DNA of 63,325 nt, from contig JBCNVI010000002.1 in the NCBI GenBank assembly GCA_039630235.1, positions 150,017 to 213,341 on the forward strand. Reading direction: 5' to 3'. The stretch is from Candidatus Hydrothermales bacterium (lineage in GTDB: Bacteria > Hydrothermota > Hydrothermia > Hydrothermales > JAJRUZ01). Position 1 is the stretch's first letter, and the number at the start of each line of letters is the position of its first letter. This document shows positions 8,380 through 15,947 of the stretch, piece after piece. A model generated the notes under the pieces. The model saw only the letters and a program-made list of their open reading frames with translations, made no database searches and had not been told where the DNA came from. Made by a program: the position numbers and the translations under genes.

Positions 8380-9594
8380 TTAAATCTTGTATCCTAAAAG
8401 ATAAGTATTTTCAGTTCCGTATATGTACGTTTTTACTATTTCTCCCTTTTTTATGTTATTACCCTTAAATTTAACTGAAAATCCATACTCACAGAGTCCT
8501 TTTAAAAAATCATCTTCCTTCTGTTCATAAACTGGTTCCGCTACTTTATGTAGAAGAGAATTTAAAAAATTTAGTCTTTTTTTATGATCTAATTCTTTTA
8601 TTATTTTCATTCTTTCGCTAATTATTTTGGGGTCAAGGCTTTCTAGTTTTGCGGCCTCTGTACCTATTCTTTTTGAATAGGAAAAAATGTGAATATACGA
8701 AAATGGAGCCTTTTCAGCATAATCCAAGGTTTCTCTAAACTCTTTTTCTCCCTCTGTAGGAAAACCTACAATAAGATCCGTTCCTATACTAAATTTTCTA
8801 TTTATTTTTAAAATTTTTTCTAGAATTCTATCGAAAAACTTCAGTGTGTAGGGTCTTTTCATATCTTTAAGGATTTTTTCTGATGCACTTTGAAGAGGAA
8901 TATGAAGATGGGGGGGTATCCTTTTTTCGGTTAAAAGTTCAAAAATTTCATTAACATGGGATGGATGTAAAGAAGATAACCTTATTCTGAAATTTTGATC
9001 AATCTTAAGAAGTTCTTCAATCAGGAAACCTAAGTTAATTTTTTTATCTAGATCCTTTCCATAGTCTCCAATTTGTGTACCGGTAAGAACTATCTCCCTA
9101 TAACCTTTTGATATGGCTATTTCAGTTTCTTTTATTAGACTGGTTAAATCCACAGATTTTGCCTTACCTCTTTTAAAAGGAACAATACAGAAGGAGCACT
9201 GGTAGTCACATCCTTCCTGTATTTTTAAGAAATATCTTGAGTGTCCTGACTTGTCTGGGGGTAAAATTTTAGGTTCTTCTCCAAGATGATCTAAGTTTGC
9301 AAGTAATTCCCCAAATTTGAGAATTTTAACATTTTTTTCTTCTTTAAAAAGGTCTGTAGCACAGCCTGTTATAAAAATCTGTGCCTCTTTGTTTATTCTT
9401 CTAACTCTGTTAAAAATTTTTTTTGAGTCTCTATCTGCCTTGTGGGTAACAGTGCATGTGTTTATGAATATATAATTTGCTTCTTTTATATCTTCAGTGT
9501 ATACAAAATTTTTAGATATAAGAAGAGCTCTTAACTTTTCACTTTCTGCTATGTTTGTTCTACAACCAATTGTAAAAATAGAAAATTTGATCAA
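8380..9594 (-). CDS. mtaB: MtaB-like tRNA methylthiotransferase (radical SAM)
   Basis: 404 residues in the MiaB/MtaB order: N-terminal UPF0004 domain with FTIGCRTNIAESEKL, NTCTVTHKAD and FITGCA cysteines for the auxiliary cluster, then the radical SAM motif GCDYQCSFCIVPFKRG (C-x3-C-x2-C), a TIM-barrel body with TDLIVGFPTE, and a C-terminal TRAM-like segment from about residue 345. The IAESEK variant fits MtaB, which makes ms2t6A at position 37 of ANN-decoding tRNAs, better than MiaB. The frame begins with TTG at 9594, two bases after the preceding zinc-ribbon gene. Confidence 0.88.
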   Translation of the reverse strand: MIKFSIFTIGCRTNIAESEKLRALLISKNFVYTEDIKEANYIFINTCTVTHKADRDSKKIFNRVRRINKEAQIFITGCATDLFKEEKNVKILKFGELLANLDHLGEEPKILPPDKSGHSRYFLKIQEGCDYQCSFCIVPFKRGKAKSVDLTSLIKETEIAISKGYREIVLTGTQIGDYGKDLDKKINLGFLIEELLKIDQNFRIRLSSLHPSHVNEIFELLTEKRIPPHLHIPLQSASEKILKDMKRPYTLKFFDRILEKILKINRKFSIGTDLIVGFPTEGEKEFRETLDYAEKAPFSYIHIFSYSKRIGTEAAKLESLDPKIISERMKIIKELDHKKRLNFLNSLLHKVAEPVYEQKEDDFLKGLCEYGFSVKFKGNNIKKGEIVKTYIYGTENTYLLGYKI

Positions 9595-9596
9595 TT

Positions 9597-9779
9597 TTAC
9601 ATTTTTTCGAATTTTACATCTTCGCTATCGTAGTCATTTAGTGCAAGATCAAGTATCAGTGGGTTTATCTGTTTTACTACGACTCTTTCGTTGCATTCAG
9701 GGCATGAGAATTCATAGCCAATTTTTTTTAATGGAACAGTTATTAAAGCTTCACAAAGCGGACACTTTGCCTTTTCCAT
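9597..9779 (-). CDS. LysW-like zinc-ribbon protein lacking the C-terminal EDWGE tail
   Basis: 60 residues. C6-x2-C9 and C26-x2-C29 form a zinc ribbon, and the following VVVKQINPLILDLAL closely matches the Asp/Asn-Pro-Leu-x-Leu-x-Leu-Ala segment of LysW, the amino-group carrier protein of lysine/arginine biosynthesis. True carriers end in EDWGE, whose terminal Glu bears the substrate; this one ends SEDVKFEKM. No lysX, lysZ or lysY genes are nearby. It may be a LysW relative with a structural or regulatory role, or one that works by another residue. It sits between sfsA-like and mtaB genes on one strand. Confidence 0.7.
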   Translation of the reverse strand: MEKAKCPLCEALITVPLKKIGYEFSCPECNERVVVKQINPLILDLALNDYDSEDVKFEKM

Positions 9780-9811
9780 AAATATATATTAAAAATTACT
9801 TTCGTTAAATT

Positions 9812-10729
9812 TCAATAAAAGTTTAGCCTTAGTGTTGCGTAGAGTTTCCCCGGCTTACTTGTAATCTCCTTTACTTTAAAATATAAGCCTCTTTCTCTTG
9901 CAAAATCTAGAAAATCATAGAAGTTTTCCTCAAAGGAACAGTGATAACATGTAGTTCCTACCATTTCTATAAAAATTTCTCTTTTAATTTTTTCAAAATT
10001 TTTTATAAAAACTTCAGGATATCTCCATATGTGATACTCATTCCTAAGAATTTCAAGAATATCAAGCTTTTTACATAGATTAATTTTTAGACTAAAATTA
10101 CTAGGATCAAGTCCTATAACTACAAGATAAATTTCGACTCCTTCAAGTATAGCTTTGTAAAGGTTTTTTGAGTAGCTTAGGCTGATGGTTGAGTTTGGTG
10201 CAAAATCCTTTACATCTTCCCTGGGTGCAACAAATATAATTGCTGATGATTTTCCCTCTCTTTTCTTTTTTGTTAATTCCTTTATATCTTTTATTCTCCC
10301 TAAATTTAGCGTATCGGGGAAAGTTGATATTCCATTTATAGCACTTAAACAGTAGTTTATCTTGCAGAGCATTTTTTTATTTTTCTTTTTTAAAATCAGA
10401 TCTACTTTATAGCTATTAATTTTTTCTTTTTTACTCTCTATTTTCCAATTTTTGAAAACTGGTAAATTTCCTTTTTCAATTTCTTCTTCTAAAAAATTCC
10501 CTACTATAAGATTATCTAGAAAGATCCAAAGATTATCTAATTTTGTCGCAATGATCTTATAGGGAAACTTTCCTCTTGTGGTAGCTAAAATTACTTCATC
10601 GTTCCTTTCTATTATCCTACTTAACCTTTTTGAGTCAGGGAGAAAAGCCTCTTGCTCTTTTCCATCTGTGTCCACTTTGCATGCGAATCTATTTATCCTT
10701 TCCAAAAAAATACCTTTTATTTTTTCCAT
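9812..10729 (-). CDS. sfsA: SfsA-family protein with C-terminal extension and altered nuclease motif
   Basis: 305 residues against about 230 for typical SfsA. Residues 1-90 form the OB-like N-terminal part (ERINRFACKVDTDGKEQEAFLPDSKRL), then a PD-(D/E)xK-type domain with SYKVDLILKKKNKKMLCKINY, GISTFPDTLNLGRIKDIKEL and AAxxFVAPREDVKDFAPN-like sequence. Where SfsA usually has E-V-K after the Asp, this protein has C-K-I, so the active site may be lost. The last ~85 residues (CYHCSFEENFYDFLDFARERG onward) are not part of ordinary SfsA and I do not recognise them. First gene of a four-gene minus-strand operon, divergent from the Rrf2 gene. Confidence 0.75.
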   Translation of the reverse strand: MEKIKGIFLERINRFACKVDTDGKEQEAFLPDSKRLSRIIERNDEVILATTRGKFPYKIIATKLDNLWIFLDNLIVGNFLEEEIEKGNLPVFKNWKIESKKEKINSYKVDLILKKKNKKMLCKINYCLSAINGISTFPDTLNLGRIKDIKELTKKKREGKSSAIIFVAPREDVKDFAPNSTISLSYSKNLYKAILEGVEIYLVVIGLDPSNFSLKINLCKKLDILEILRNEYHIWRYPEVFIKNFEKIKREIFIEMVGTTCYHCSFEENFYDFLDFARERGLYFKVKEITSKPGKLYATLRLNFY

Positions 10730-10799
10730 ATCTTAACCTCGCTTTTTATATCAATTATAAAACTTTTGTGAGATAAAACTCTATCTTTTATTTTTCAAT

Positions 10800-10829
10800 T
10801 TGAAAAGTCTGAAAAAAGGGGCTTATAAT
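10800..10829 (+). promoter_or_regulatory. Promoter of the Rrf2-peroxiredoxin operon
   Basis: TTGAAA at 10800-10805 and TATAAT at 10824-10829 with an 18-base spacer, in the divergent region upstream of the Rrf2 start at 10858. The predicted transcription start falls at the edge of the inverted repeat at 10834-10850. Confidence 0.7.
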
Positions 10830-10833
10830 AAAT

Positions 10834-10850
10834 AGGACTAAAAAAGTCCT
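10834..10850 (+). promoter_or_regulatory. Candidate Rrf2 operator (inverted repeat)
   Basis: AGGACT-AAAAA-AGTCCT, a perfect 6-base inverted repeat immediately downstream of the -10 box and 8 bases before the Rrf2 start. The GACTA...AGTC core resembles known IscR-type Rrf2 sites. Its position predicts autorepression of the operon. The repeat is followed by T5 and might also be read as a weak terminator, but its position between promoter and start argues for an operator. Confidence 0.65.
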
Positions 10851-10857
10851 TTTTGAT

Positions 10858-11274
10858 ATGATGATAAAAAGAGAAACCGATTACGCCCTAAGAAGTTTAA
10901 TTTACTTATCTCAGAATAAAGGCCGAATTGTTGATGTTTTCGAGATTGCCAAAGAGAGGTCTATACCTCCTACGTTCTTAGCAAAAATTCTTCAAAAATT
11001 AAAAAAAAGAGGAATTGTTAATTCTGTGAAAGGAAAAGGAGGTGGATTTTATTTATTAAAGAATCCCAAGGATATAAGCGTTTTAGATATAATTGAGATA
11101 ATGCAAGGTCCAATTTACTTAAATTTTTGTTCTGTTAATAGAAAGAAATGTAAGTTTTCTAATATATGTAACATGTACCCATTATGGGTTAATATGAAAA
11201 AAAAGATAGAAGAAGAGCTTAAAAAAATAAATTTTAAAAACTTAAAAAAGGAGGTGAAATTATGTCAGAAGTAG
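10858..11274 (+). CDS. Rrf2-family transcriptional regulator with Fe-S cysteines
   Basis: 138 residues: N-terminal winged helix (ETDYALRSLIYLSQNKG, IPPTFLAKILQKLKKRGIVNSVKGKGGGFYL) and a C-terminal cluster-binding stretch with C91, C98 and C104 (C-x6-C-x5-C), like IscR and NsrR. These proteins sense iron-sulfur status, nitric oxide or oxidants. It overlaps the peroxiredoxin gene by 13 bases and has an inverted repeat over its own start region, so it most likely controls the peroxiredoxin/flavoprotein operon and itself in response to redox stress. No Shine-Dalgarno sequence is seen before ATG. Confidence 0.92.
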   Translation: MMIKRETDYALRSLIYLSQNKGRIVDVFEIAKERSIPPTFLAKILQKLKKRGIVNSVKGKGGGFYLLKNPKDISVLDIIEIMQGPIYLNFCSVNRKKCKFSNICNMYPLWVNMKKKIEEELKKINFKNLKKEVKLCQK

Positions 11275-11861
11275 TAAAAATTGGTCAAAAAGTACCAAAC
11301 TTTGAACTTGAAACCTTTGACCCAGCAACGGGTAAGTTTGGGAAGTTCAGCCTTGCAGAGGCAATAAATAACAAAAAGTGGGTGATCCTGGTATTTTATC
11401 CTGCAGATTTTACGTTCGTCTGTCCAACAGAACTTTCTGACGTAGCAGAAAAGTATGACGAACTTAAAAAGTTAGGAGCTGAAGTAGTTTCTATAAGTAC
11501 TGATACTAAGTATGTCCACTATGCCTGGTTTAAACACGAAAAATCTATTCAGAACATCAGGTATCCTATGGGTGCAGATCCGAAAGGTGCCGTTTCAAGA
11601 CTTTTTGGAGTCTACGATGAAAATACAGGACTTGCGCTAAGGGGTACCTTTATTATTAATCCTGAGGGGGTTCTTGTATCCTCTGAAATTACATATTACA
11701 ATGTTGGCAGAAATGCTGAAGAGCTTTTAAGGAAGTTACAGGCCTATGCATACTGTTGGGATAAACCAGAAGAGACATGTCCAGCAAAGTGGAAACCTGG
11801 AATGAAGACACTTAAACCCTCTGAGGAATTGATAGGGAAGGTATATGAAGCATTGAAGTAA
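11262..11861 (+). CDS. ahpC: 2-Cys peroxiredoxin (AhpC type)
   Basis: 199 residues with the AhpC/TSA fold. Peroxidatic Cys54 lies in FYPADFTFVCPTE, resolving Cys173 in CPAKWKPG, and GTFIINPEGVL matches the family core. It reduces hydrogen peroxide and organic peroxides; the electron donor (thioredoxin or AhpF type) is not in the window. A strong ribosome site, AAAGGAGGTGAAATT, precedes the ATG inside the 3' end of the Rrf2 gene. Its codon use is a little richer in C and G than neighbouring genes, as expected for a highly expressed protein. Confidence 0.95.
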   Translation: MSEVVKIGQKVPNFELETFDPATGKFGKFSLAEAINNKKWVILVFYPADFTFVCPTELSDVAEKYDELKKLGAEVVSISTDTKYVHYAWFKHEKSIQNIRYPMGADPKGAVSRLFGVYDENTGLALRGTFIINPEGVLVSSEITYYNVGRNAEELLRKLQAYAYCWDKPEETCPAKWKPGMKTLKPSEELIGKVYEALK

Positions 11862-11874
11862 AAAGAGGTAAGCT

Positions 11875-11997
11875 ATGGGAGAGATAAAAAGAATGCCTCT
11901 TTTAGGGGACAGTTTTCCAAAAATTAAGGTTGCTACAACCGTAGGATTTATTGAACTTCCAAATTACTTTAAGGGCAAAAAGTGTTATAACTGGTAG
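11875..11997 (+). pseudogene. Truncated peroxiredoxin (Prx6/archaeal type) remnant
   Basis: A 40-codon frame, with GAGGTAAGCT upstream of its ATG, encodes [20 protein letters not shown] then [10 protein letters not shown] and stops. This is the N-terminal beta-hairpin of 1-Cys/archaeal-type peroxiredoxins (…LIGDxFPxxxVxTTxGxIxLPxYFxGKW), ending just where the strand leading to the peroxidatic Cys should begin. The 20 bases after the stop do not restore it. I infer an internal deletion that removed most of a second peroxiredoxin gene between ahpC and the flavoprotein gene. Confidence 0.7.
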
Positions 11998-12017
11998 TTT
12001 TGCTATAAAGAGCTAAA

Positions 12018-13274
12018 ATGAAAAATATAAAGGTAGTTGTAGTTGGTGGAGGCTTTGGGGGTCTTGAGGTTATATCTTACCTCCTATATAGACTTACAAA
12101 GAAGGTTGACATCACTCTTGTATCTGATCAAGACTACTTCCTTTTTAAGCCTAACACTATATACATACCCTTTGGAAAGGATCCTAAGGAACTTACGTTT
12201 AGTTATCTTGATGCTGCCAAAAAGTTCGGAATAAATTTTTTAAAGGCTAGTCTTTTAGATATAGATCCTTCAAAGCAGAGGGTTTATGTAGATGGTAAAA
12301 CTCTCGATTATGACTATCTTGTCGTAGCAGTTGGAGCGAAAATGGCCCCAGAGGAGGTAAGTGGTCTTTCAGAGTATGCGAATACAATATGGACTCCAGA
12401 GGAGATGCTCAAATTGAGAGATTCTGTAAATAAGTTAATTGAGAGTGCTAAGGAAGGTAAAAGACAAGAAGTTTTATTCCTTGTTCCACCAAATAACAAG
12501 TGTTCTGGACCACTCTATGAAATTGTTTTTATGCTTGATACTTATTTGAGAATGAAGAAGGTAAGGGATAAAGTTAACATAGTCTATACAACTTATGAAA
12601 AAAGCTTCATTCAGGCTTTTGGACCAAGGCTACATAAGGTAGTTTCAGAGGAGTTTGAAAAGAGGAAAATCACTGGTTATACAGAATATGTTGTAGAGAA
12701 AGTTGAACAAAAGGAGGTCAAGTATAAAAATGGTAAATCTTTACCTTTTGATCTTCTTATTTCTTTTCCACCTTATCTATCTTCTGTAAAACTATCTAGT
12801 TTGAAGACAGATGAGCGAGGTTTTATCAAAACGAAAATGGAAACAAGACAGACTGTAGATTATCCAAACATATATGCGGTTGGTGATATTGGAGATTTTC
12901 CTGTAAAGCAGGCTTTTTTAGCTCTCTTGCAGGCAGGTACAGTAGCGGAGCACATATATTCAGAAATAGAGAAAAAAGATTTTAAGTCTCCTTTTGTTCC
13001 TACCAGTATGTGTATAATGGAGCAACTTGATAAGGCTACCTTTGCCAGAGTTCCTCTTGAGGTTACTCAAATGCCGGAGCAACCTGTGAAGGTTAAAGAG
13101 TCTGAGATAGAAAAGTACAAGGTAGGATCCTCGCCGGTTTGGAGGTTGGGGAAGAAGTTACTTGGTATGTATTTACCGTGGAGATTTAGGAATTTAAGGC
13201 CTTTTCATGCAGGACCAGCTTGGAGTGTTATGGAGTTTGGATTAAATATAATGGTAAAACTTTTTACTTCTTAG
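12018..13274 (+). CDS. Sulfide:quinone oxidoreductase-like FAD-dependent oxidoreductase
   Basis: 418 residues of the type II NADH dehydrogenase/SQR family. The FAD-binding VVVVGGGFGGLEVISYLL is at the N-terminus, DYLVVAVGAK in the middle and NIYAVGDIGDFPVKQAFLALLQAG near residue 290. Cys162 in NNKCSGPLYE and Cys332 in SMCIMEQL match the two redox cysteines expected in SQR; no Cys near residue 128 is seen. The C-terminus (PWRFRNLRPFHAGPAW plus an amphipathic helix) could attach it to the membrane. It would oxidise sulfide and reduce quinone, consistent with the MenA-like gene at 60116. An NADH or other sulfur substrate cannot be excluded. Confidence 0.8.
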   Translation: MKNIKVVVVGGGFGGLEVISYLLYRLTKKVDITLVSDQDYFLFKPNTIYIPFGKDPKELTFSYLDAAKKFGINFLKASLLDIDPSKQRVYVDGKTLDYDYLVVAVGAKMAPEEVSGLSEYANTIWTPEEMLKLRDSVNKLIESAKEGKRQEVLFLVPPNNKCSGPLYEIVFMLDTYLRMKKVRDKVNIVYTTYEKSFIQAFGPRLHKVVSEEFEKRKITGYTEYVVEKVEQKEVKYKNGKSLPFDLLISFPPYLSSVKLSSLKTDERGFIKTKMETRQTVDYPNIYAVGDIGDFPVKQAFLALLQAGTVAEHIYSEIEKKDFKSPFVPTSMCIMEQLDKATFARVPLEVTQMPEQPVKVKESEIEKYKVGSSPVWRLGKKLLGMYLPWRFRNLRPFHAGPAWSVMEFGLNIMVKLFTS

Positions 13275-13288
13275 AGTTTAGAATTAAG

Positions 13289-13381
13289 CGGAGGGGGCGG
13301 GATTTGAACCCGCGTGTCCCCTTTTTAGGGGACTATGCGATTTCGAGTCGCACCCCTTAAACCAGGCTCGGGCACCCCTCC
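13289..13381 (-). tRNA. tRNA-Ser (anticodon CGA)
   Basis: Minus strand folds into a 7-bp acceptor GGAGGGG/CCCCTCC, anticodon stem TGCGA/TCGCA around loop CTCGAAA (anticodon CGA, decoding UCG), a long variable arm GTCCCC/GGGGAC typical of Ser, and T arm GCGGG-TTCAAAT-CCCGC. The discriminator is G, as in serine tRNAs. CCA is not encoded. Confidence 0.93.
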
Positions 13382-13404
13382 ACAAAGTATTAAATAATTA
13401 TAAG

Positions 13405-14376
13405 GTGAACCCTTTAGTTTTTTTCATTTCAGCAAGAAATCTAATCCTAAAGAGAATTAGCAAAAAATTTCCTTATACTTCAATAGGAGTGGGAGGTATT
13501 TCAATGGGAGGAAGTGGAAAAACTCCCCTTGTGATAGAAATAATTAAGTTTTTGTTAGATAAAAAAATTAAAGTTGCATTACTTACACGAGGCTATAAAA
13601 GAAAAGAGAAAAAATTAGTGACTGTTTTTGAGAACTTAGAAGTTAAAGTTTCTGAAATAGGAGACGAAGCTTTTCTAATTTTCCAAAAATTTAATATACC
13701 AATAGGCGTTCATAAAGATAGACTGTTAGCTGCAAGAGAACTTCAAAAAAATAGGGACATATCAATTTTTGTACTTGATGATGCCCTTCAGATAAAAAAA
13801 TTTTATTTTGATCTCAACATTTATGTTACCGATGAAAAAGAAATTTTAAATCATGAGAAATTTCCCCCACTTGGATTAATGAGAGATTTTAGAAATGAGC
13901 TTTTTAACGGTGACCTAATCATTATTAATAGGAAAATGAAAGAAATGCGTACCTATAGAATTCCATTTCTTGATAAAAGAAAAAAATTATATTTCTTCGC
14001 AAATTATATCTTAAAGTGTTTCAAAAACTATAGGGGAGAAGTAATTATTCCTTCAAAGAGGGACTATGTTTTACTTGTTACGGGAATTGCTGCTCCTTTA
14101 TCTTTAAAAAGATTTATAGCAAAAAATTTTGTGCTTAGGGAACATCTAAAGTTCTTTGATCATCACTATTTCAGTCAAAAAGATATGGATAAGATCTTAA
14201 AGATTAGGGAAAAATTAAAGTGTGATTATATAATAACGACTGAGAAAGATTTTGTTAGAATTCCTCTAAAAGAAGATTTTATTATCTATCCGGAAATTCA
14301 AATGAATATAGAGAAAAAATTTTATGATTATTTATCTAGTTTTGTAGAGAAGGTAAATTCCAGTCAAGAGTGTTAA
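13405..14376 (+). CDS. lpxK: Tetraacyldisaccharide 4'-kinase LpxK
   Basis: 323 residues with the LpxK signature SIGVGGISMGGSGKTPLVI (P-loop around residues 35-42), LTRGYKR, the catalytic Asp region VLDDALQ (canonical DDGxQ, here DDALQ), KFPPLGLMRDF and ITTEKDFVRIP. LpxK phosphorylates the lipid A precursor at the inner membrane, so the cell is expected to have lipid A. The start is a GTG at 13405, shortly after the oppositely oriented tRNA-Ser, and the usual N-terminal membrane helix is short. The 3' end overlaps the convergent LptF/G gene by 45 bases. Confidence 0.92.
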   Translation: MNPLVFFISARNLILKRISKKFPYTSIGVGGISMGGSGKTPLVIEIIKFLLDKKIKVALLTRGYKRKEKKLVTVFENLEVKVSEIGDEAFLIFQKFNIPIGVHKDRLLAARELQKNRDISIFVLDDALQIKKFYFDLNIYVTDEKEILNHEKFPPLGLMRDFRNELFNGDLIIINRKMKEMRTYRIPFLDKRKKLYFFANYILKCFKNYRGEVIIPSKRDYVLLVTGIAAPLSLKRFIAKNFVLREHLKFFDHHYFSQKDMDKILKIREKLKCDYIITTEKDFVRIPLKEDFIIYPEIQMNIEKKFYDYLSSFVEKVNSSQEC

Positions 14377-15462
14377 TATATTTCCGGTCCACATTGCTAA
14401 AAAGGTTGAAATCATACCTCTATCAGCAAGTTCTTCACCTACAACAAGAAGAATGTAGTGGATAGTAAAAACTATTATTGAGATTCCAAAGGCGGATCCC
14501 CAGCCTGCTTTTCCAAATATCTTTGCAAGAGGGATACCGATTATAACAAAGACAATACTTGCAAATGGTATAGAGAATTTTTTGTGCACCTCTACCCAGT
14601 AACGCTGCGTCTCTAAAAATAAAAATTTATTTTCTTCTTTATTTTTTCTTAATTTTTCTAAGTTCCTTTCTATATTCAATAAAAGCTCCCTTAAGGTTAG
14701 CTCTCTATCACTTTTAGATACAATTCCAATCTCTTCTTCCCTTTTGTCTTCAATGTAAATTTTATACTCTTTAAATTCAACTCTTCTTACGCTTATTTCT
14801 CCTTCTTTTTTCTCCTTTATCATGCCATCTTTTAAAATTAGAATGTAGCCATTTTTTACCCTTTCTATTAAGCCCTCTTTTGCATTTATAATCTGTGAAA
14901 TTTCCTCTTCCTTCTGAAAAATTCTAATATTTTTTAATATATCCCCGTTTCCTTCTTTTTTTTCGATATATATACTCATGTTTCCTATTTCGTTAAAAAC
15001 TCCCTCCTTTATTGCAATAGATGGTCTATATCTATACATATAGTAAATTTTTTGTTTAAGTAGGTGATTAACATTAGGAACAAAAAAGCCGTTAAAGTAT
15101 ATTAAAAACAAGAAAAGTATAATAGAAAAAAAGAGTGGTACTCTTGTAATTCGAAGAAGTGAGATTCCACTTGTTGAAAGAGCTAAAATTTCCCTATCTT
15201 GTCCTAGGTTTCCAAATACATAGAGAGTACTAACTAACATGCTCATAGGGATCACAAGAGCTAACATGTAGGGAATTGAAAGTGAAAGTATCTCAAGAAC
15301 AACTATAAAAGGTATTTTCTTTTTAAAAACTAGATCGGCTAAGTCAAAAATCTTATCAAGAAGCATTATCATGAGGAGTAAGATAATTGAATAAAGAAAG
15401 GGAGGAATTAACGAAAAGAATATATATTTATCTACTTTTGATATTGTTATTTTTAGCTTCAA
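14332..15462 (-). CDS. LptF/LptG-family LPS export permease
   Basis: 376 residues of the YjgP/YjgQ family: an N-terminal pair plus a third helix, a periplasmic beta-jellyroll domain of about 150 residues (MSIYIEKKEGNG to YKIYIEDKREEE), then three C-terminal helices with the conserved FASIVFVIIGIPLA. It would form the LptBFG transporter that moves LPS from the inner membrane. LptF and LptG cannot be told apart with certainty here. It starts 8 bases downstream of the DUF59 gene, probably one transcript. It overlaps lpxK tail-to-tail, so two LPS genes share their 3' ends. Confidence 0.88.
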   Translation of the reverse strand: MKLKITISKVDKYIFFSLIPPFLYSIILLLMIMLLDKIFDLADLVFKKKIPFIVVLEILSLSIPYMLALVIPMSMLVSTLYVFGNLGQDREILALSTSGISLLRITRVPLFFSIILFLFLIYFNGFFVPNVNHLLKQKIYYMYRYRPSIAIKEGVFNEIGNMSIYIEKKEGNGDILKNIRIFQKEEEISQIINAKEGLIERVKNGYILILKDGMIKEKKEGEISVRRVEFKEYKIYIEDKREEEIGIVSKSDRELTLRELLLNIERNLEKLRKNKEENKFLFLETQRYWVEVHKKFSIPFASIVFVIIGIPLAKIFGKAGWGSAFGISIIVFTIHYILLVVGEELADRGMISTFLAMWTGNILTLLTGIYLLYKTR

Positions 15463-15470
15463 AAAGTATG

Positions 15471-15785
15471 TTATATATCAAACCCCATTGATCTTAGTGC
15501 TTCTTTTCCCTCTTCAGTTACTCTTTCTGGTGACCATGGTGGGTCAAAGGTAAATTCAACGTTAACCTCTTTTACTCCCTCGAGGGTTTTTAATTCTCTT
15601 TTTACCTGTTCGGCTATGTAGCTATATATGGGGCATCCTGGGGCTGTGAGGGTCATTAATATGTTTACTTTTCCTCCCTCTTCAATTTTTACGTCGTACA
15701 CAAGTCCAAGGTCTACAACGTTAACTGGTATTTCTGGATCATAAACATTTTTCATCTTTTCAAGGATTTTTTCTTTAGATAGCAT
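15471..15785 (-). CDS. MIP18/DUF59 (SufT/PaaD-like) iron-sulfur assembly protein
   Basis: 104 residues covering the complete DUF59 domain: KMKNVYDPEIPVNVVDLGLVYDV, LTLTAPGCPI-type motif LTAPGCPIYSYIAEQV with the conserved Cys, and FDPPWSPERVTEEGKE. Relatives assist iron-sulfur cluster loading. It precedes the LptF/G gene and follows a tRNA-Ser on the same strand; no suf genes are adjacent, so the client protein is unknown. Confidence 0.9.
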   Translation of the reverse strand: MLSKEKILEKMKNVYDPEIPVNVVDLGLVYDVKIEEGGKVNILMTLTAPGCPIYSYIAEQVKRELKTLEGVKEVNVEFTFDPPWSPERVTEEGKEALRSMGFDI

Positions 15786-15809
15786 TTAGCCTCCGAAGGT
15801 TTAAAAAAA

Positions 15810-15900
15810 CGGAGGGGGCGGGATTCGAACCCGCGTCCCCGATTTTAGTCGGGGAAACGGCTTAGCAAGCCGCCGCCTTAGACCGCTCGGCCACCCCTCC
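15810..15900 (-). tRNA. tRNA-Ser (anticodon GCT)
   Basis: Minus strand: acceptor GGAGGGG/CCCCTCC with discriminator G, anticodon stem GCGGC/GCCGT closing loop TTGCTAA (anticodon GCT, decoding AGC/AGU), a long variable arm CCCCGA/TCGGGG, and T arm GCGGG-TTCGAAT-CCCGC. The acceptor is identical to that of the tRNA-Ser at 13289, as shared serine identity would require. CCA is not encoded. Confidence 0.94.
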
Positions 15901-15947
15901 CTACTTAATTATCAATTATATAGAAATTTTTACCAAGAATCAAAAGA

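Noticed and set aside
10834-10855. Hairpin followed by T-run read as a terminator
   Set aside because: It sits between a promoter and the gene that promoter serves, so an operator is more likely than a terminator.
13289-15900. tRNA genes as integration sites of a mobile island
   Set aside because: Only housekeeping genes lie between and beside them; no integrase or direct repeat of a tRNA 3' end was seen.
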